From: CALLPQ01 sp038531745
Lineage (GTDB): Bacteria; Pseudomonadota; Alphaproteobacteria; Caulobacterales; Parvularculaceae
DNA length: 64,000 nt
Reading direction: 5' to 3'
Assembly: GCA_038531745.1 (NCBI GenBank)
Contig: JBCBBJ010000004.1
Coordinates: 124,001 to 188,000 of the forward strand
Position 1 is the stretch's first letter, and every line of letters begins with the position of its first letter. A program made the position numbers and the translations under genes. Positions 52,499-61,686 of the stretch are shown piece by piece. The notes beneath the pieces are model-generated. The model saw nothing but the letters and a program-made list of their open reading frames with translations. It searched no databases and was not told the DNA's origin.

Positions 52499-53676
52499 GC
52501 TGCGGTCTTCAGCTGACTGACGAAGTGGGTGAAGACGTAAAAACTGTCCTGCGGACCGGGGCTAGCCTCCGGATGATGCTGAACGGAGGAAACAGGCTTG
52601 CCGGTGAGGGCAATCCCGCAATTCGTGCCATCAAAGAGCGAAACATGAGTTTCCTGCACCCCCTGGGGTAAGCTTTCACGGTCAACGGCAAAACCATGGT
52701 TCATGGAAACGATCTCAACCTTGCCGGTTTCAAGATTTTTTACCGGATGGTTTGCCCCATGGTGGCCCTGCGCCATTTTTACGGTTTTGGCACCGATCGC
52801 GAGGGCCAGCAATTGATGGCCAAGGCAAATCCCGAATAGGGGTATGCCCGCATCGATCAGGAGGCGGATGACCGGGACGGCATAATCACCTGTGGCGGCT
52901 GGGTCACCGGGCCCATTCGACAAGACAATACCATCGGGCGATGCAGCCATAATCGTTTCGTACGATGACGTGGCGGGTAGAACCGTTACCCGTGCGTTGC
53001 AATGGGCAAGCTGGCGCAGGATGTTTTCCTTTACACCATAATCGATCACCACAATATGGGGCATTCCCGGCGTTGCTGGATCGATCTGCCGGTACCCCCC
53101 ATTCAGGTCCCACGCGCCCATATGGTGGTCAAAGGGGGCGGGCGTTGTCAGGTTACTGGCCAGATCCGCGCCTTCGAGACCTTTCCAGTTGCGAGCCCGT
53201 TCCATGAGGGCATCCACATCAAACCGGCCGGCGGGGTCATGGGCAATAACCCCGTGGGGCATGCCTTCTTCCCGGACAAGATTGGTCAGGGCGCGCGTAT
53301 CAACGCCGCTAAGCCCGATGATCCCGCGCCGGTTAAGCCAGCCGGGCAAATCAAATTGCGATCGGTAATTTGACGGGCTCGTGACGGCGGCGCGGAAGAT
53401 GACCCCGCGGGCAGCGGAGACGGATTGGGGCCCCGCATTCTCCATATCGTCATTATTGACACCCACATTGCCAATATGGGGGAAGGTAAACGTCACCAAC
53501 TGCTCCGCATAGGAGGGGTCGGTCAAAATCTCCTGATAACCGGTCATGGCAGTATTAAAACAAACCTCGCCCAAGGCGGTGCCCGTGGCGCCAAGCCCGT
53601 ACCCGCGCAAAACCACACCATTGGCGAGCACAAGGATACCAGTATCGAGGGTTGAGGTGGGTTGACTTCGTTTCAT
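52495..53676 (-). CDS. carA: Carbamoyl-phosphate synthase small subunit
   Basis: Supplies ammonia from glutamine to the large subunit (CarB) for arginine and pyrimidine synthesis. The 393-residue protein has the small-subunit N-terminal domain (LANGVVLRGYGLGATG, GEVCFNTAMTGYQEILTDPSY) and a class I glutamine amidotransferase domain with Cys284 (FGICLGHQ) and His368/Glu370 (HHPE). carB is not in the window. It is divergent from yqeY, a frequent arrangement in alphaproteobacteria, and its end overlaps the renalase-like gene. Confidence 0.97.
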   Translation of the reverse strand: MKRSQPTSTLDTGILVLANGVVLRGYGLGATGTALGEVCFNTAMTGYQEILTDPSYAEQLVTFTFPHIGNVGVNNDDMENAGPQSVSAARGVIFRAAVTSPSNYRSQFDLPGWLNRRGIIGLSGVDTRALTNLVREEGMPHGVIAHDPAGRFDVDALMERARNWKGLEGADLASNLTTPAPFDHHMGAWDLNGGYRQIDPATPGMPHIVVIDYGVKENILRQLAHCNARVTVLPATSSYETIMAASPDGIVLSNGPGDPAATGDYAVPVIRLLIDAGIPLFGICLGHQLLALAIGAKTVKMAQGHHGANHPVKNLETGKVEIVSMNHGFAVDRESLPQGVQETHVSLFDGTNCGIALTGKPVSSVQHHPEASPGPQDSFYVFTHFVSQLKTAA

Positions 53677-53881
53677 AAGGGCATATGTCCTTCGCCTCCA
53701 TCGAGACCCTAGCCAAAGCGGGCTATTTTTTGGCCAGAAGTTCGCAAACCGTGCGAGGCATATGGAAACGCGTGCGTGCGGTCAAGACGATAACAGGCCG
53801 GTCGTCGCTAGATCAGGCGCCTTGCGCAGCACCCACCGACCGCCAACCCAGAAAATTTGCTGACAAATGAAAGTGACCCCC

Positions 53882-54376
53882 ATGAGCGAGACCCTTCCTT
53901 TGCGTGAGCGCATTGATGCGGCGCTGAAAACCGCCATGAAAGCGCGGGATGACAAAACCCGGGTTGCCACCTTGCGACTGATCAATGCGGCCATCAAGGA
54001 CCGCGATATTGCCGCACGCGGGGAAGATCGGTGTGACGGGGCAACGGAAGAGGAAATCCTGGCGATCCTCACCAAAATGGTGCGCCAACGCGAAGAAAGC
54101 TCCGCGAGTTTTGACGCTGGCGGGCGGCCCGAATTAGCGGAGCAGGAGCGCAGCGAAATCGAGATCATCCGCGAGTTTATGCCCCGCCAGATGGAGGCTG
54201 GCGAAGTGGAGGCGGCGGTTACCGCTGTTGTTGCCGAAATCGAAGCCACAAGCCTGAAAGATATGGGCAAATGCATGGGCGCCCTAAAGGCGCGCCACCA
54301 GGGCGCAATGGATTTTGGTCAGGCGGGCAAAATCCTCAAAGCCAAACTTTCGGGTAAGCCAGCGGATAACAGCTAA
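53882..54376 (+). CDS. GatB/YqeY domain-containing protein
   Basis: A 164-residue YqeY-type protein: LRERIDAALKTAMKARDDKTRVATLRLINAAIKD, EEILAILTKMVRQREES and the C-terminal AMDFGQAGKILKAKLSG are characteristic. The fold matches the tRNA-binding tail of GatB, but no amidotransferase is attached and its role is unknown. ATG 53867 would add five residues. In many alphaproteobacteria dnaG and rpoD follow; here a penicillin-acylase gene follows, overlapping by one base. Confidence 0.92.
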   Translation: MSETLPLRERIDAALKTAMKARDDKTRVATLRLINAAIKDRDIAARGEDRCDGATEEEILAILTKMVRQREESSASFDAGGRPELAEQERSEIEIIREFMPRQMEAGEVEAAVTAVVAEIEATSLKDMGKCMGALKARHQGAMDFGQAGKILKAKLSGKPADNS

Positions 54377-56562
54377 TGCTGCGCCGGGTACTGACGGTTA
54401 GCGGTTGCCTTCTTGTTATCGCGGTGATCTTGCTTGGCCTATTGACGTGGTCGCCGCGCCGTTCCGACCTTGATCGCGACGCGGTGATTGCCCGCGCACA
54501 GTCCTATGAAACCTTGATCCTGCGTGATGAATGGGGCGTGCCCCATCTTGCCGGTGAAACCACTGCGGATGCGGTTTTTGGCCTTGCCTATGCCCATGCA
54601 GAAGACGATTTTGCCACCATTCAGGAAGCAACGGCCGCCACACGCGGGGTGTTGGCCCGCTATCGCGGTGCCGATGCAGCGCCCACGGATTATATCGTCA
54701 ATCTTCTTGGTGTCTGGCAGACGGTTGACACCCAGTATGAAAATGGCGTCTCCGATGACATCAAAGCGATAGCGCAAGCCTATGCCGATGGTATCAATCT
54801 GTATGCGGTCCACCATCCAGAAACGGCGTGGCCAGGCTTGATGCCGGTGACGGCGAAAGACGTGATTGCTGGGTTTGTTTTCAAGACACCTTTTTTCTAT
54901 GGCCTTGATGAAACACTGATGACGCTGTTTGGTGCGGGGGAGGCCCCGGCCATTGCCCTTGATCCGGGCGGCGGGCAGCAGGTTTGGGTGCCGGGTCCGC
55001 GCACCATGGGCGAGCGCGGCTCCAACGCGTTTGCCATATCGCCGGAGCGTAGCGGCGACGGTGTTACCCGTCTGGTTATCAATTCCCATCAACCGCTTGC
55101 CGGGCCTGTAGCCTGGTATGAGGCCCATCTGATGACCGCCGATGGCCTCAATATTCTTGGCGGTACTTTTCCAGGTGCGCCCTTTATTCTGCATGGTTTT
55201 ACGCCCAACCATGGTTGGGCAAATACAGTAAATAAACCCGACCTTGTTGATGTTTATCGTCTGGTGCGCGGTTCCGGCTCGGGGCCGGGCGGTTCCGACG
55301 CTTATCGTCTTGACGGGGCCTGGGTACCGTTTGAAGAGCGGGAGATCACCTTACGGGTGAAACTGTTCGGGCCGTTTGCCTTGCCCGTGCGGCGGCGTAT
55401 CTTGCGCAGTGACCATGGGCCGGTGGTTGAGGCCGACCACGGCACCTATGCTATCCGCTATGCTGGCATGGATGAAATCCGCCAGATGGAGCAATATTAT
55501 CGCCTCAATCAAGCAGCGGACATTGGCGATTTTATCAACGCCATGGCCATGAATGCCTTGCCATCAATTAATTATATCTATGCGGATAAGTTCGGGAATA
55601 TCCTATTTTTGTATAATGGTCAGTATCCAAACCGCATTGAGGGTTGGGGCTGGTCAAAGATTTTGCCGGGCGATCGGCGTGATCTGATTTGGCAGGGTTA
55701 TCGCCCTTATGATGAGGTGCCAATTTTGGTCAATCCGCAAAGCGGCTTTGTTTGGAACGCCAACAACGCCCCCACTATGGCAACGGACGGTGATGATAAT
55801 CTGAGCGCTACGGCCTTTCCTGCGACGATGGGCTTGCAAACCAACAGCACCAACCGGTCGCTGCGGATCAGCGAATTGAGTGATCCAGGTACAGACAAAA
55901 AGCCCATTTCGCGAGAGCGCCTCTTAGCGATGAAGTTTGATACCAGCTATGCCGAAGGGTCGCTCGCGCGGGAAATTATTGCCGAGGTGCTGGCGCGGGA
56001 CTGGTCCGATGACCCCCTATTGAGCGCCGCTGCCGCGCATCTTGCCGAATGGAATTTTGACACAGGCGTTGAGAACATGCATGCTGCGCTCGGTGTACTG
56101 ACGATCCTACCAGAGGTAACGGCGCCATTTACTAAAATTACACCGCCCGACCGGGGAAACGCGTTTGCCGATGCAGTAAAAATCTTGCAATCGGCCCACG
56201 GACGGCTCGATCTGCCTTGGGGAACTGTCAACCGGCTTGTGCGCGGCGATGCGTCTTGGCCGGTCGCGGGTGGGCCAGATATTTTGCGCGCAATCTATCC
56301 GGCGGCGCTGCGGGCTGACGGTGCGCTGCATGCCACCGCCGGTGATGGCTGGATGGCGCTGGTGGAATGGGATGCCGCTGGCAATATCTCCGCCGACATT
56401 ATCCATAATTATGGGGCAAACAGCAGCGACCCGGCGTCTGCGCATTTTGCTGACCAGGCGCCGCTCTTTGCCCGCCAAGCCTTCCGCCGGGCGCTCCTTG
56501 ATCCAGACGCTGTTCTTGCCGCTGCTACCCAGCGCTATCATCCCCTCGACCGTGCGCCCTAA
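54376..56562 (+). CDS. Penicillin acylase family protein (N-terminal nucleophile hydrolase)
   Basis: A 728-residue secreted or membrane-anchored hydrolase. After an N-terminal hydrophobic segment (LLVIAVILLGLLTW) come the alpha part (ETLILRDEWGVPHLAGETTADAVFGLAYAHAEDDF) and the self-cleavage site with nucleophile Ser216 in ERGSNAFAISPERSGDG, followed by the beta chain with NSHQPL, HGFTPNHGWANTVNKPD and FVWNANNAP. The SNAFA variant resembles acyl-homoserine-lactone or aculeacin-type acylases more than penicillin G acylase, but the substrate is not shown. It starts on the last base of the yqeY stop codon. Confidence 0.9.
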   Translation: MLRRVLTVSGCLLVIAVILLGLLTWSPRRSDLDRDAVIARAQSYETLILRDEWGVPHLAGETTADAVFGLAYAHAEDDFATIQEATAATRGVLARYRGADAAPTDYIVNLLGVWQTVDTQYENGVSDDIKAIAQAYADGINLYAVHHPETAWPGLMPVTAKDVIAGFVFKTPFFYGLDETLMTLFGAGEAPAIALDPGGGQQVWVPGPRTMGERGSNAFAISPERSGDGVTRLVINSHQPLAGPVAWYEAHLMTADGLNILGGTFPGAPFILHGFTPNHGWANTVNKPDLVDVYRLVRGSGSGPGGSDAYRLDGAWVPFEEREITLRVKLFGPFALPVRRRILRSDHGPVVEADHGTYAIRYAGMDEIRQMEQYYRLNQAADIGDFINAMAMNALPSINYIYADKFGNILFLYNGQYPNRIEGWGWSKILPGDRRDLIWQGYRPYDEVPILVNPQSGFVWNANNAPTMATDGDDNLSATAFPATMGLQTNSTNRSLRISELSDPGTDKKPISRERLLAMKFDTSYAEGSLAREIIAEVLARDWSDDPLLSAAAAHLAEWNFDTGVENMHAALGVLTILPEVTAPFTKITPPDRGNAFADAVKILQSAHGRLDLPWGTVNRLVRGDASWPVAGGPDILRAIYPAALRADGALHATAGDGWMALVEWDAAGNISADIIHNYGANSSDPASAHFADQAPLFARQAFRRALLDPDAVLAAATQRYHPLDRAP

Positions 56563-56650
56563 GGGCTGGTGCGAACTGTACCCGGCGCTCGTCCCGTGCG
56601 CCTTGGTGGGGTAGACCTAGTCAGAATTCTAAGTTGCGAGGAGCGCCCCC

Positions 56651-57445
56651 ATGATCATGAAAGACCTTTTTTCTCTAAAAGACCGGGTGGCGGTGGTGAC
56701 CGGGGGCTCGCGCGGGATTGGTAAGATGATCGCGCAAGGCTTTCTGGAGCAGGGGGCAAAGGTTTATATCACGGCACGCAAAGCGCCCGCTTGTGACCAG
56801 GCGGCCGAAGAACTCAGCGCGCTGGGCGGCACCTGCGTCTCCTTACCCCATGATCTCTCAACGCTGGAAGGGATCGACAAATTCGTTGAGGAGTTTGGCG
56901 CCAACGAAAATGGACTTGATATTCTCGTCAATAATGCCGGGGCGGCCTGGGGCGAGGACTTTGCAACCTTTCCGGAAAGTGGTTGGGACAAGGTTATGGA
57001 CCTGAATGTGAAATCGCCCTTTTTCCTTACGAAAGCTCTGCATGGCCAGTTGAAAAAACGCGCATCGGCTGACGCGCCCTCAAAGGTAATCAATATCGCC
57101 TCTATTGATGGGGTACGGATCAATCCGTGGGAGACGTATTCCTACCAGGCGTCAAAAGCCGCAATGATCCATCTGACCCGGCGCATGGCCGCGCGGTTGA
57201 TCAAGGATCAGATTGCCGTCAGTGCCATCGCGCCTGGTGCATTTGCCTCTGATATGAACCGGGCCGCGCGGGACGCCGGTGACACGGTGGGCAAGATGGT
57301 CCCCGCTGGCCGCATCGGGGAGGATAGCGATATGGCCGGTACGGCGGTTTATCTCGCCTCGCGCGCAGGAAATTATGTTGTTGGGGAGACCGTCGCTGTG
57401 GATGGCGGCGTTGCTTATTCCTCCACGGGCGAAAGCTGGGGCTAA
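56651..57445 (+). CDS. SDR family oxidoreductase (RhlG/3-oxoacyl reductase-like)
   Basis: A 264-residue classical SDR: cofactor motif TGGSRGIGKMIAQGFLEQGAKVYI, NNAGAAWG, and catalytic Tyr-x3-Lys in SYQASKAAM with the Ser in NIASIDG. The C-terminal AGNYVVGETVAVDGGV is also canonical. The overall sequence recalls RhlG-type ketoacyl reductases and bacilysin-type SDRs. An AGGAG site precedes ATG 56651. It starts 88 bases after the acylase gene and 34 bases before a second SDR gene. Confidence 0.9.
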   Translation: MIMKDLFSLKDRVAVVTGGSRGIGKMIAQGFLEQGAKVYITARKAPACDQAAEELSALGGTCVSLPHDLSTLEGIDKFVEEFGANENGLDILVNNAGAAWGEDFATFPESGWDKVMDLNVKSPFFLTKALHGQLKKRASADAPSKVINIASIDGVRINPWETYSYQASKAAMIHLTRRMAARLIKDQIAVSAIAPGAFASDMNRAARDAGDTVGKMVPAGRIGEDSDMAGTAVYLASRAGNYVVGETVAVDGGVAYSSTGESWG

Positions 57446-57479
57446 GGGCAACTGACGGCCTGTCAAGGAGGTTTGTGTG

Positions 57480-58451
57480 ATGACGTCACCAAAACAAGCG
57501 CCGCTGCGCACAGATTTGCCGCCTAAGCCGGAACCGGCGATGGTGATGGGTGAGATCAGTCTCGCCGGTAAGATCGCTATTGTAACGGGTGGCTATTCGG
57601 GGATCGGTCTGGAGACAACGCGTGCGCTCGCGCGGGCCGGGGCCCATGTGATCGTGCCGGTACGCTCCCCCGATAAGGCGCAGTTGGCTTTATCCTCCGT
57701 GGAAGGATCAGTGGTCACAGCAACACTGAATTTGGGCGATCTTGCCTCAGTGCGCGCGTTCGCCAGCGCATTTGCCGACCAGCATAAGACGCTCCACATC
57801 CTGATCAATAATGCCGGGATCATGGCTTGCCCGGAAACCCGTATGGGCCCGGGATGGGAGGCGCAATTTGCCACCAACCATCTGGGCCATTTCGCCCTGG
57901 CGCAAGCGCTAACGCCGCAATTGCAGGCGGCGCAAGGCGCCCGCGTTGTTTGCTTGAGTTCCGTTGCCCATCGGCGTGCCGATGTGCAGTGGGATGACAT
58001 TCAATTTGAGCGTCAGGCTTATGATAAATGGTTGGCCTATGCTCAATCAAAGTCGGCCAATGCGCTGCATGCGGTGGGGCTTGATCAGCGTCTGAAAAAT
58101 GACGGTGTACGCGCTTTTGCTGTGCATCCGGGCGGTATTCTGACCCCGCTACAGCGGCACCTGCCCAAAGAAGAAATGATTGTGCTGGGCTGGATTGACA
58201 CGGACGGGGAGATCGCCGAGGCGGCAAAGCCATTTTTCAAAACGCCAGCGCAAGGCGCTGCTACATCGCTCTGGTGCGCTGTGAGCCCGGCGCTTGATGG
58301 GATGGGCGGTGTCTATTGCGAGGATTGCAATATCGCCGAGGAAGCCGGTCCGGACAGTCCGCCCTATGGCCAGGTCGCGCCCTGGGCTATCGATGTGGCC
58401 GGGGCAGACCGGCTATGGTCGGTGAGTGAGACGCTGATCGGCACGGGTTAA
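57480..58451 (+). CDS. SDR family oxidoreductase (retinol dehydrogenase-like)
   Basis: A 323-residue SDR with a 25-residue N-terminal tail, then GKIAIVTGGYSGIGLETTRALARAG, LINNAGIMACPET and YAQSKSANALHAVGLDQRL with the Tyr-x3-Lys pair. This pattern is shared by retinol-dehydrogenase/WWOX-like SDRs acting on bulky alcohols or ketones; the true substrate is unknown. ATG 57480 follows AAGGAGG at eight bases. It is probably co-transcribed with the SDR at 56651. A terminator follows. Confidence 0.9.
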   Translation: MTSPKQAPLRTDLPPKPEPAMVMGEISLAGKIAIVTGGYSGIGLETTRALARAGAHVIVPVRSPDKAQLALSSVEGSVVTATLNLGDLASVRAFASAFADQHKTLHILINNAGIMACPETRMGPGWEAQFATNHLGHFALAQALTPQLQAAQGARVVCLSSVAHRRADVQWDDIQFERQAYDKWLAYAQSKSANALHAVGLDQRLKNDGVRAFAVHPGGILTPLQRHLPKEEMIVLGWIDTDGEIAEAAKPFFKTPAQGAATSLWCAVSPALDGMGGVYCEDCNIAEEAGPDSPPYGQVAPWAIDVAGADRLWSVSETLIGTG

Positions 58452-58502
58452 AGCGCACGACCAACACCCCATCTATGATCATACCGGGTGTTAACGATAT
58501 CG

Positions 58503-58521
58503 GGCCGCTTTCGCGGCCTTT
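58503..58521 (+). terminator. Rho-independent terminator after the SDR pair
   Basis: Stem GGCCGC / GCGGCC with a 4-base loop (TTTC), followed by TTT. A second hairpin AACACCC/GGGTGTT (58463-58492) stands just upstream. Confidence 0.7.
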
Positions 58522-58577
58522 GCCGGGAATTTTCGCTTGCATTTCTGGCGCAAAACCACCATCACCCGTGTCTCAGT

Positions 58578-58654
<77 letters not shown>

Positions 58655-58669
58655 CTTCGCCAATATTTA

Positions 58670-60298
58670 TTACGCAAGGCCTGCAAACATCATCAGGAAG
58701 ATGATGGTTGCCACAAAAAATACTGGCAAACCCCAACAGACCGCATCAATTTTACCGGGGGCCATATACCAGCCACCGGCTTTCATTGGCCGACCTTCGG
58801 CGCGGAAGCGGGCCAATTGCCCGGCGACTGATTGTTCGTGCCATTCGCTTTGACGGCCATCGAGCACGATACTCATTACCCAGCCCACGATAATGTTGAC
58901 GCCGCCGCCAATCACCACATACCACGGCCACGCAATTGTCAGTGAGGAGATGTTTAGGGGCGGTATACCATTCACCACCACAATCAGCGCGATAAAGCCA
59001 GCGGCAACACCGCACAAGAGACCGCGCTCTGTCGCGTGCTTGGAGAAAAAGCCCATAAAATACATGGCAAGTTTTGCGCCGACGAAATAAGACGCCACGC
59101 GCGTCAATTGCTCGAGGATGGATCCGCCGCTTTCGATAAACGCAAATGCAATGGGGATCGCAATTATCCCCCACACGACGGTCAATAACCGCGAGAGCAG
59201 GAGATTGTGGGCGTCTGATCCCTCATTATTGAAAAACCGCTGGTAGAAATCAGTGATTGACACCGTTGATAGCGAATTGAACGCCGACGAGAGGCTCGAC
59301 ATCGAGGCCGATAAAACCGCCGCAGCAATAATGCCAAGCAACCCCGGGATTGCGAGACTTCGCGCAAATGTCAGAATGATCGCATTGGTTTGCTCAAAGG
59401 GTCGGCCGTCAAAATGCACATAGAGGAGCGCACCGATAAAGAAGAAGAGGAAATAAATGAAGAACGCCGCATAGCCCATAATGAGGTAGGATTTTTTGGC
59501 GTCACCAATATTTTTCGCGGCGAGCGCGCGCTGGACCATCATCTGGTTGGCACCATAAACCGTAATGTGAAACAGCGTCATGGCGAATACGCCAGCCCAG
59601 ATGGTGGGTGCCACCGAAAAATCGAGATCAGCATTGATTGGGTTAAGCTTACCGTCAGCGGCAAGCCGGGCAAACGCCTCATCAAGGGGGGCGGCTGCCG
59701 TCATCGCATTGTAAAGAATAATCCCCGCACCGATAAATAGAATGACACCCTGTAAAACGTCGGTCCAGATAACGGCATTCATCCCCCCAAGCATTGTGTA
59801 GCCCAGCACGATGACTGTCATAAGAACGATTGCAAGGCGCACATCCATTCCCGTGACAAAGGTAACAACAATGGCCGTGGCAGTCAGAATGGATGCTGAT
59901 GTAATTGTCTGGGTAATGAGGAACAGGCCCGACATAACTGTGCGAGACGCAACGCCAAAACGTCGCTCCAAATAGTCGTAGATCGAGGCGACACCGCTGT
60001 TGTAAAAAAACGGTAGGAACACCACCACAACAACAAAAATGACCAGCGGATAGTTCACGTGAATGGCGAGCGCCGCCATGCCTGACCCATAGGCCCACGC
60101 TGGCCCACCGAGGAACGACAGCGCGCTGACATATGTTGCAATGACGGAAATGCCTATGGCCCACCAGGGGGTCATGCGGGTGCCGAGCTGAAAATCCTCA
60201 GCAGACTGAACACGTTTGCTTAATGCATAGCCAAGGCCAAGATTGCCGAACAGATAGGCAAAGACGATAGCCCAGTTTAGTGGTCCAAATCCCGCCAT
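58670..60298 (-). CDS. Sodium:solute symporter family protein
   Basis: A 542-residue inner-membrane transporter of the SSS family with about 13 helices. Family features: FGNLGLGYALSKRVQSAEDFQLGTR near the N-terminus, WWAIGISVIATYVSALSFLGGPAWAYGSG, and AAVLSASMSSLSSAFNSLSTVSITDFYQRF, the sodium-site region. Substrates of this family include sugars, amino acids, vitamins and organic acids; this one is unknown. ATG 60298 is chosen; a longer frame to 60451 would overlap the upstream gene. It is 31 bases after the SnoaL-like gene and probably in one operon with it. Confidence 0.9.
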   Translation of the reverse strand: MAGFGPLNWAIVFAYLFGNLGLGYALSKRVQSAEDFQLGTRMTPWWAIGISVIATYVSALSFLGGPAWAYGSGMAALAIHVNYPLVIFVVVVVFLPFFYNSGVASIYDYLERRFGVASRTVMSGLFLITQTITSASILTATAIVVTFVTGMDVRLAIVLMTVIVLGYTMLGGMNAVIWTDVLQGVILFIGAGIILYNAMTAAAPLDEAFARLAADGKLNPINADLDFSVAPTIWAGVFAMTLFHITVYGANQMMVQRALAAKNIGDAKKSYLIMGYAAFFIYFLFFFIGALLYVHFDGRPFEQTNAIILTFARSLAIPGLLGIIAAAVLSASMSSLSSAFNSLSTVSITDFYQRFFNNEGSDAHNLLLSRLLTVVWGIIAIPIAFAFIESGGSILEQLTRVASYFVGAKLAMYFMGFFSKHATERGLLCGVAAGFIALIVVVNGIPPLNISSLTIAWPWYVVIGGGVNIIVGWVMSIVLDGRQSEWHEQSVAGQLARFRAEGRPMKAGGWYMAPGKIDAVCWGLPVFFVATIIFLMMFAGLA

Positions 60299-60329
60299 TA
60301 TTGTTCCCATCCGGCGCGTAGCGCCTGTT

Positions 60330-61328
60330 TTATTGTGTTGGGGTAAGTGCCTCGAAAATATCGATTCCGCATTGAAGAAATAGATCGGGGATATCCACAA
60401 ATACCCAGTTTTCCGCAAAACGATTGCCCGAGCGTCGCCAAAAATCAACAACGCGCATGGTCACCGGCAAACCGGATGGCACGGGCATATCGATCCAGGG
60501 CTCGCCGCTGGTGGTGGCGCGAATGCTGGGCCAGCCGGCGGATGCAACATAGGGTCCATCGGCAAAGCGGGTTACATGATCGCCGCCAACCCGGTCTGGC
60601 ACAAAATTCAGAAATGGTTGCTGATGATAGCGTTCAAAACCGCCAAGCCCGCGGGTCGCGCCAATCCCGCTCGGCCCGTACCACAGCATATCGGGGGTCC
60701 AGAAATCTGTCTGGTGCATGCTTTTCAAGCTGGTGCGGTCATAGGACATCAGACCCTCAATCATCGCATTCACGAGGGTGAGTGATTTTTCGGTTTCACC
60801 GGGGTCACTGTCCGTCAGGCGCAAGCCATCTTGCGCTGCGGGGCCCGGCGCAATGATCTCCGCACCCCTGCTTTTGGCGATAAGATCGATACCCGCTTGG
60901 CGCGCGAGCCCGATCAGGTCCAGCAGCATATAGCTGCGCTCTATCCGGTCGCCATCATAGGCGTTCAATTCCGCAAAGCGGATAAAAGTGAGTTGGTCGG
61001 TTGGCGGTATATTCAGCCATGGGGCGTGGAATGTCCCCACAAAATGGCCGGTGCAGGCAAGCCAATCGCGATCGTCAAAGTGCCCGGTGACAAAAATATC
61101 GTCGCGCCGCGTTAGATCCGGAAAGGCGCCGAATAAAGGCCGCCAGAAAGCGTCGAGGGCGGCCTGTGTGTCGGCGTGTTCGTTGATGGGATGCGAGAAA
61201 TGCCACCGGCACGTGGATAGTGCGTTTTCCTTCAGGGCTGTCTCCACGGCCTTCAGCCCGCCCTGTTGCTGTGCTGCCACATAGGCGAGGCCGCGGCGTC
61301 GAAGGTCCGTCAAGTCACGCTCACTCAC
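60330..61328 (-). CDS. SnoaL-like/NTF2-family protein with two cone-shaped domains
   Basis: A 332-residue cytosolic protein with no signal peptide, built from two SnoaL/ester-cyclase-type NTF2-like domains (about 1-150 and 165-325). Domain 1 has FWRPLFGAFPDLTRRDDIFVTG and FVGTFHAPWLNIPPT; domain 2 has MHQTDFWTPDMLWYGPSGIG and PVPSGLPVTMRVVDFWRR. Single-domain relatives are polyketide cyclases, isomerases or hydratases. A double copy beside a solute symporter suggests a catabolic step on the imported compound (inference). Confidence 0.8.
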   Translation of the reverse strand: MSERDLTDLRRRGLAYVAAQQQGGLKAVETALKENALSTCRWHFSHPINEHADTQAALDAFWRPLFGAFPDLTRRDDIFVTGHFDDRDWLACTGHFVGTFHAPWLNIPPTDQLTFIRFAELNAYDGDRIERSYMLLDLIGLARQAGIDLIAKSRGAEIIAPGPAAQDGLRLTDSDPGETEKSLTLVNAMIEGLMSYDRTSLKSMHQTDFWTPDMLWYGPSGIGATRGLGGFERYHQQPFLNFVPDRVGGDHVTRFADGPYVASAGWPSIRATTSGEPWIDMPVPSGLPVTMRVVDFWRRSGNRFAENWVFVDIPDLFLQCGIDIFEALTPTQ

Positions 61329-61686
61329 AAATTTTCACCCTTTTCCAAGCGCTACCGTGTGCATGTTTGTACTGCGAATGCAATTGAGATTTTCCCCAGA
61401 CGGTGCCGATTGCCGTTTCGCGTCCGTTCAAAATGCCCTGCAATTCACTGGCAGGTACCATTTGGGCAGGTGGCCACACTGTCCCAACCGCGTTCTAACC
61501 GCCGATTTCGCGGCGATTTCGTTGTTTCCCACCGGTCTGCCATCATCTGCCTGAGTCGCTTTTGCACCACATGGGAAATAAAATGCATGCGAAGTCAAAT
61601 CACCCTTGTGAGGGCGCTCGCGGCACCGTAACAGGTCTGTTAACGATTGAATTCCATCCCCCACATTTATCTTGAGGAGTGAGCCC
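61329..61686. other. Divergent intergenic region before the TonB-dependent receptor
   Basis: About 360 bases with the start regions of the SnoaL-like gene (minus) and the receptor (plus). I looked for a cobalamin or other riboswitch and a Fur-type palindrome and saw none. A strong GAGGAG site stands before the receptor ATG. Confidence 0.55.

Noticed and set aside
60770..60800. GATTTTTCGGTT-like sequence resembling the repeat terminus
   Set aside because: The match is limited to the terminus, lies inside the SnoaL-like gene and has no second terminus.
61329..61686. Cobalamin or other riboswitch upstream of the TonB-dependent receptor
   Set aside because: No conserved riboswitch core could be recognised.
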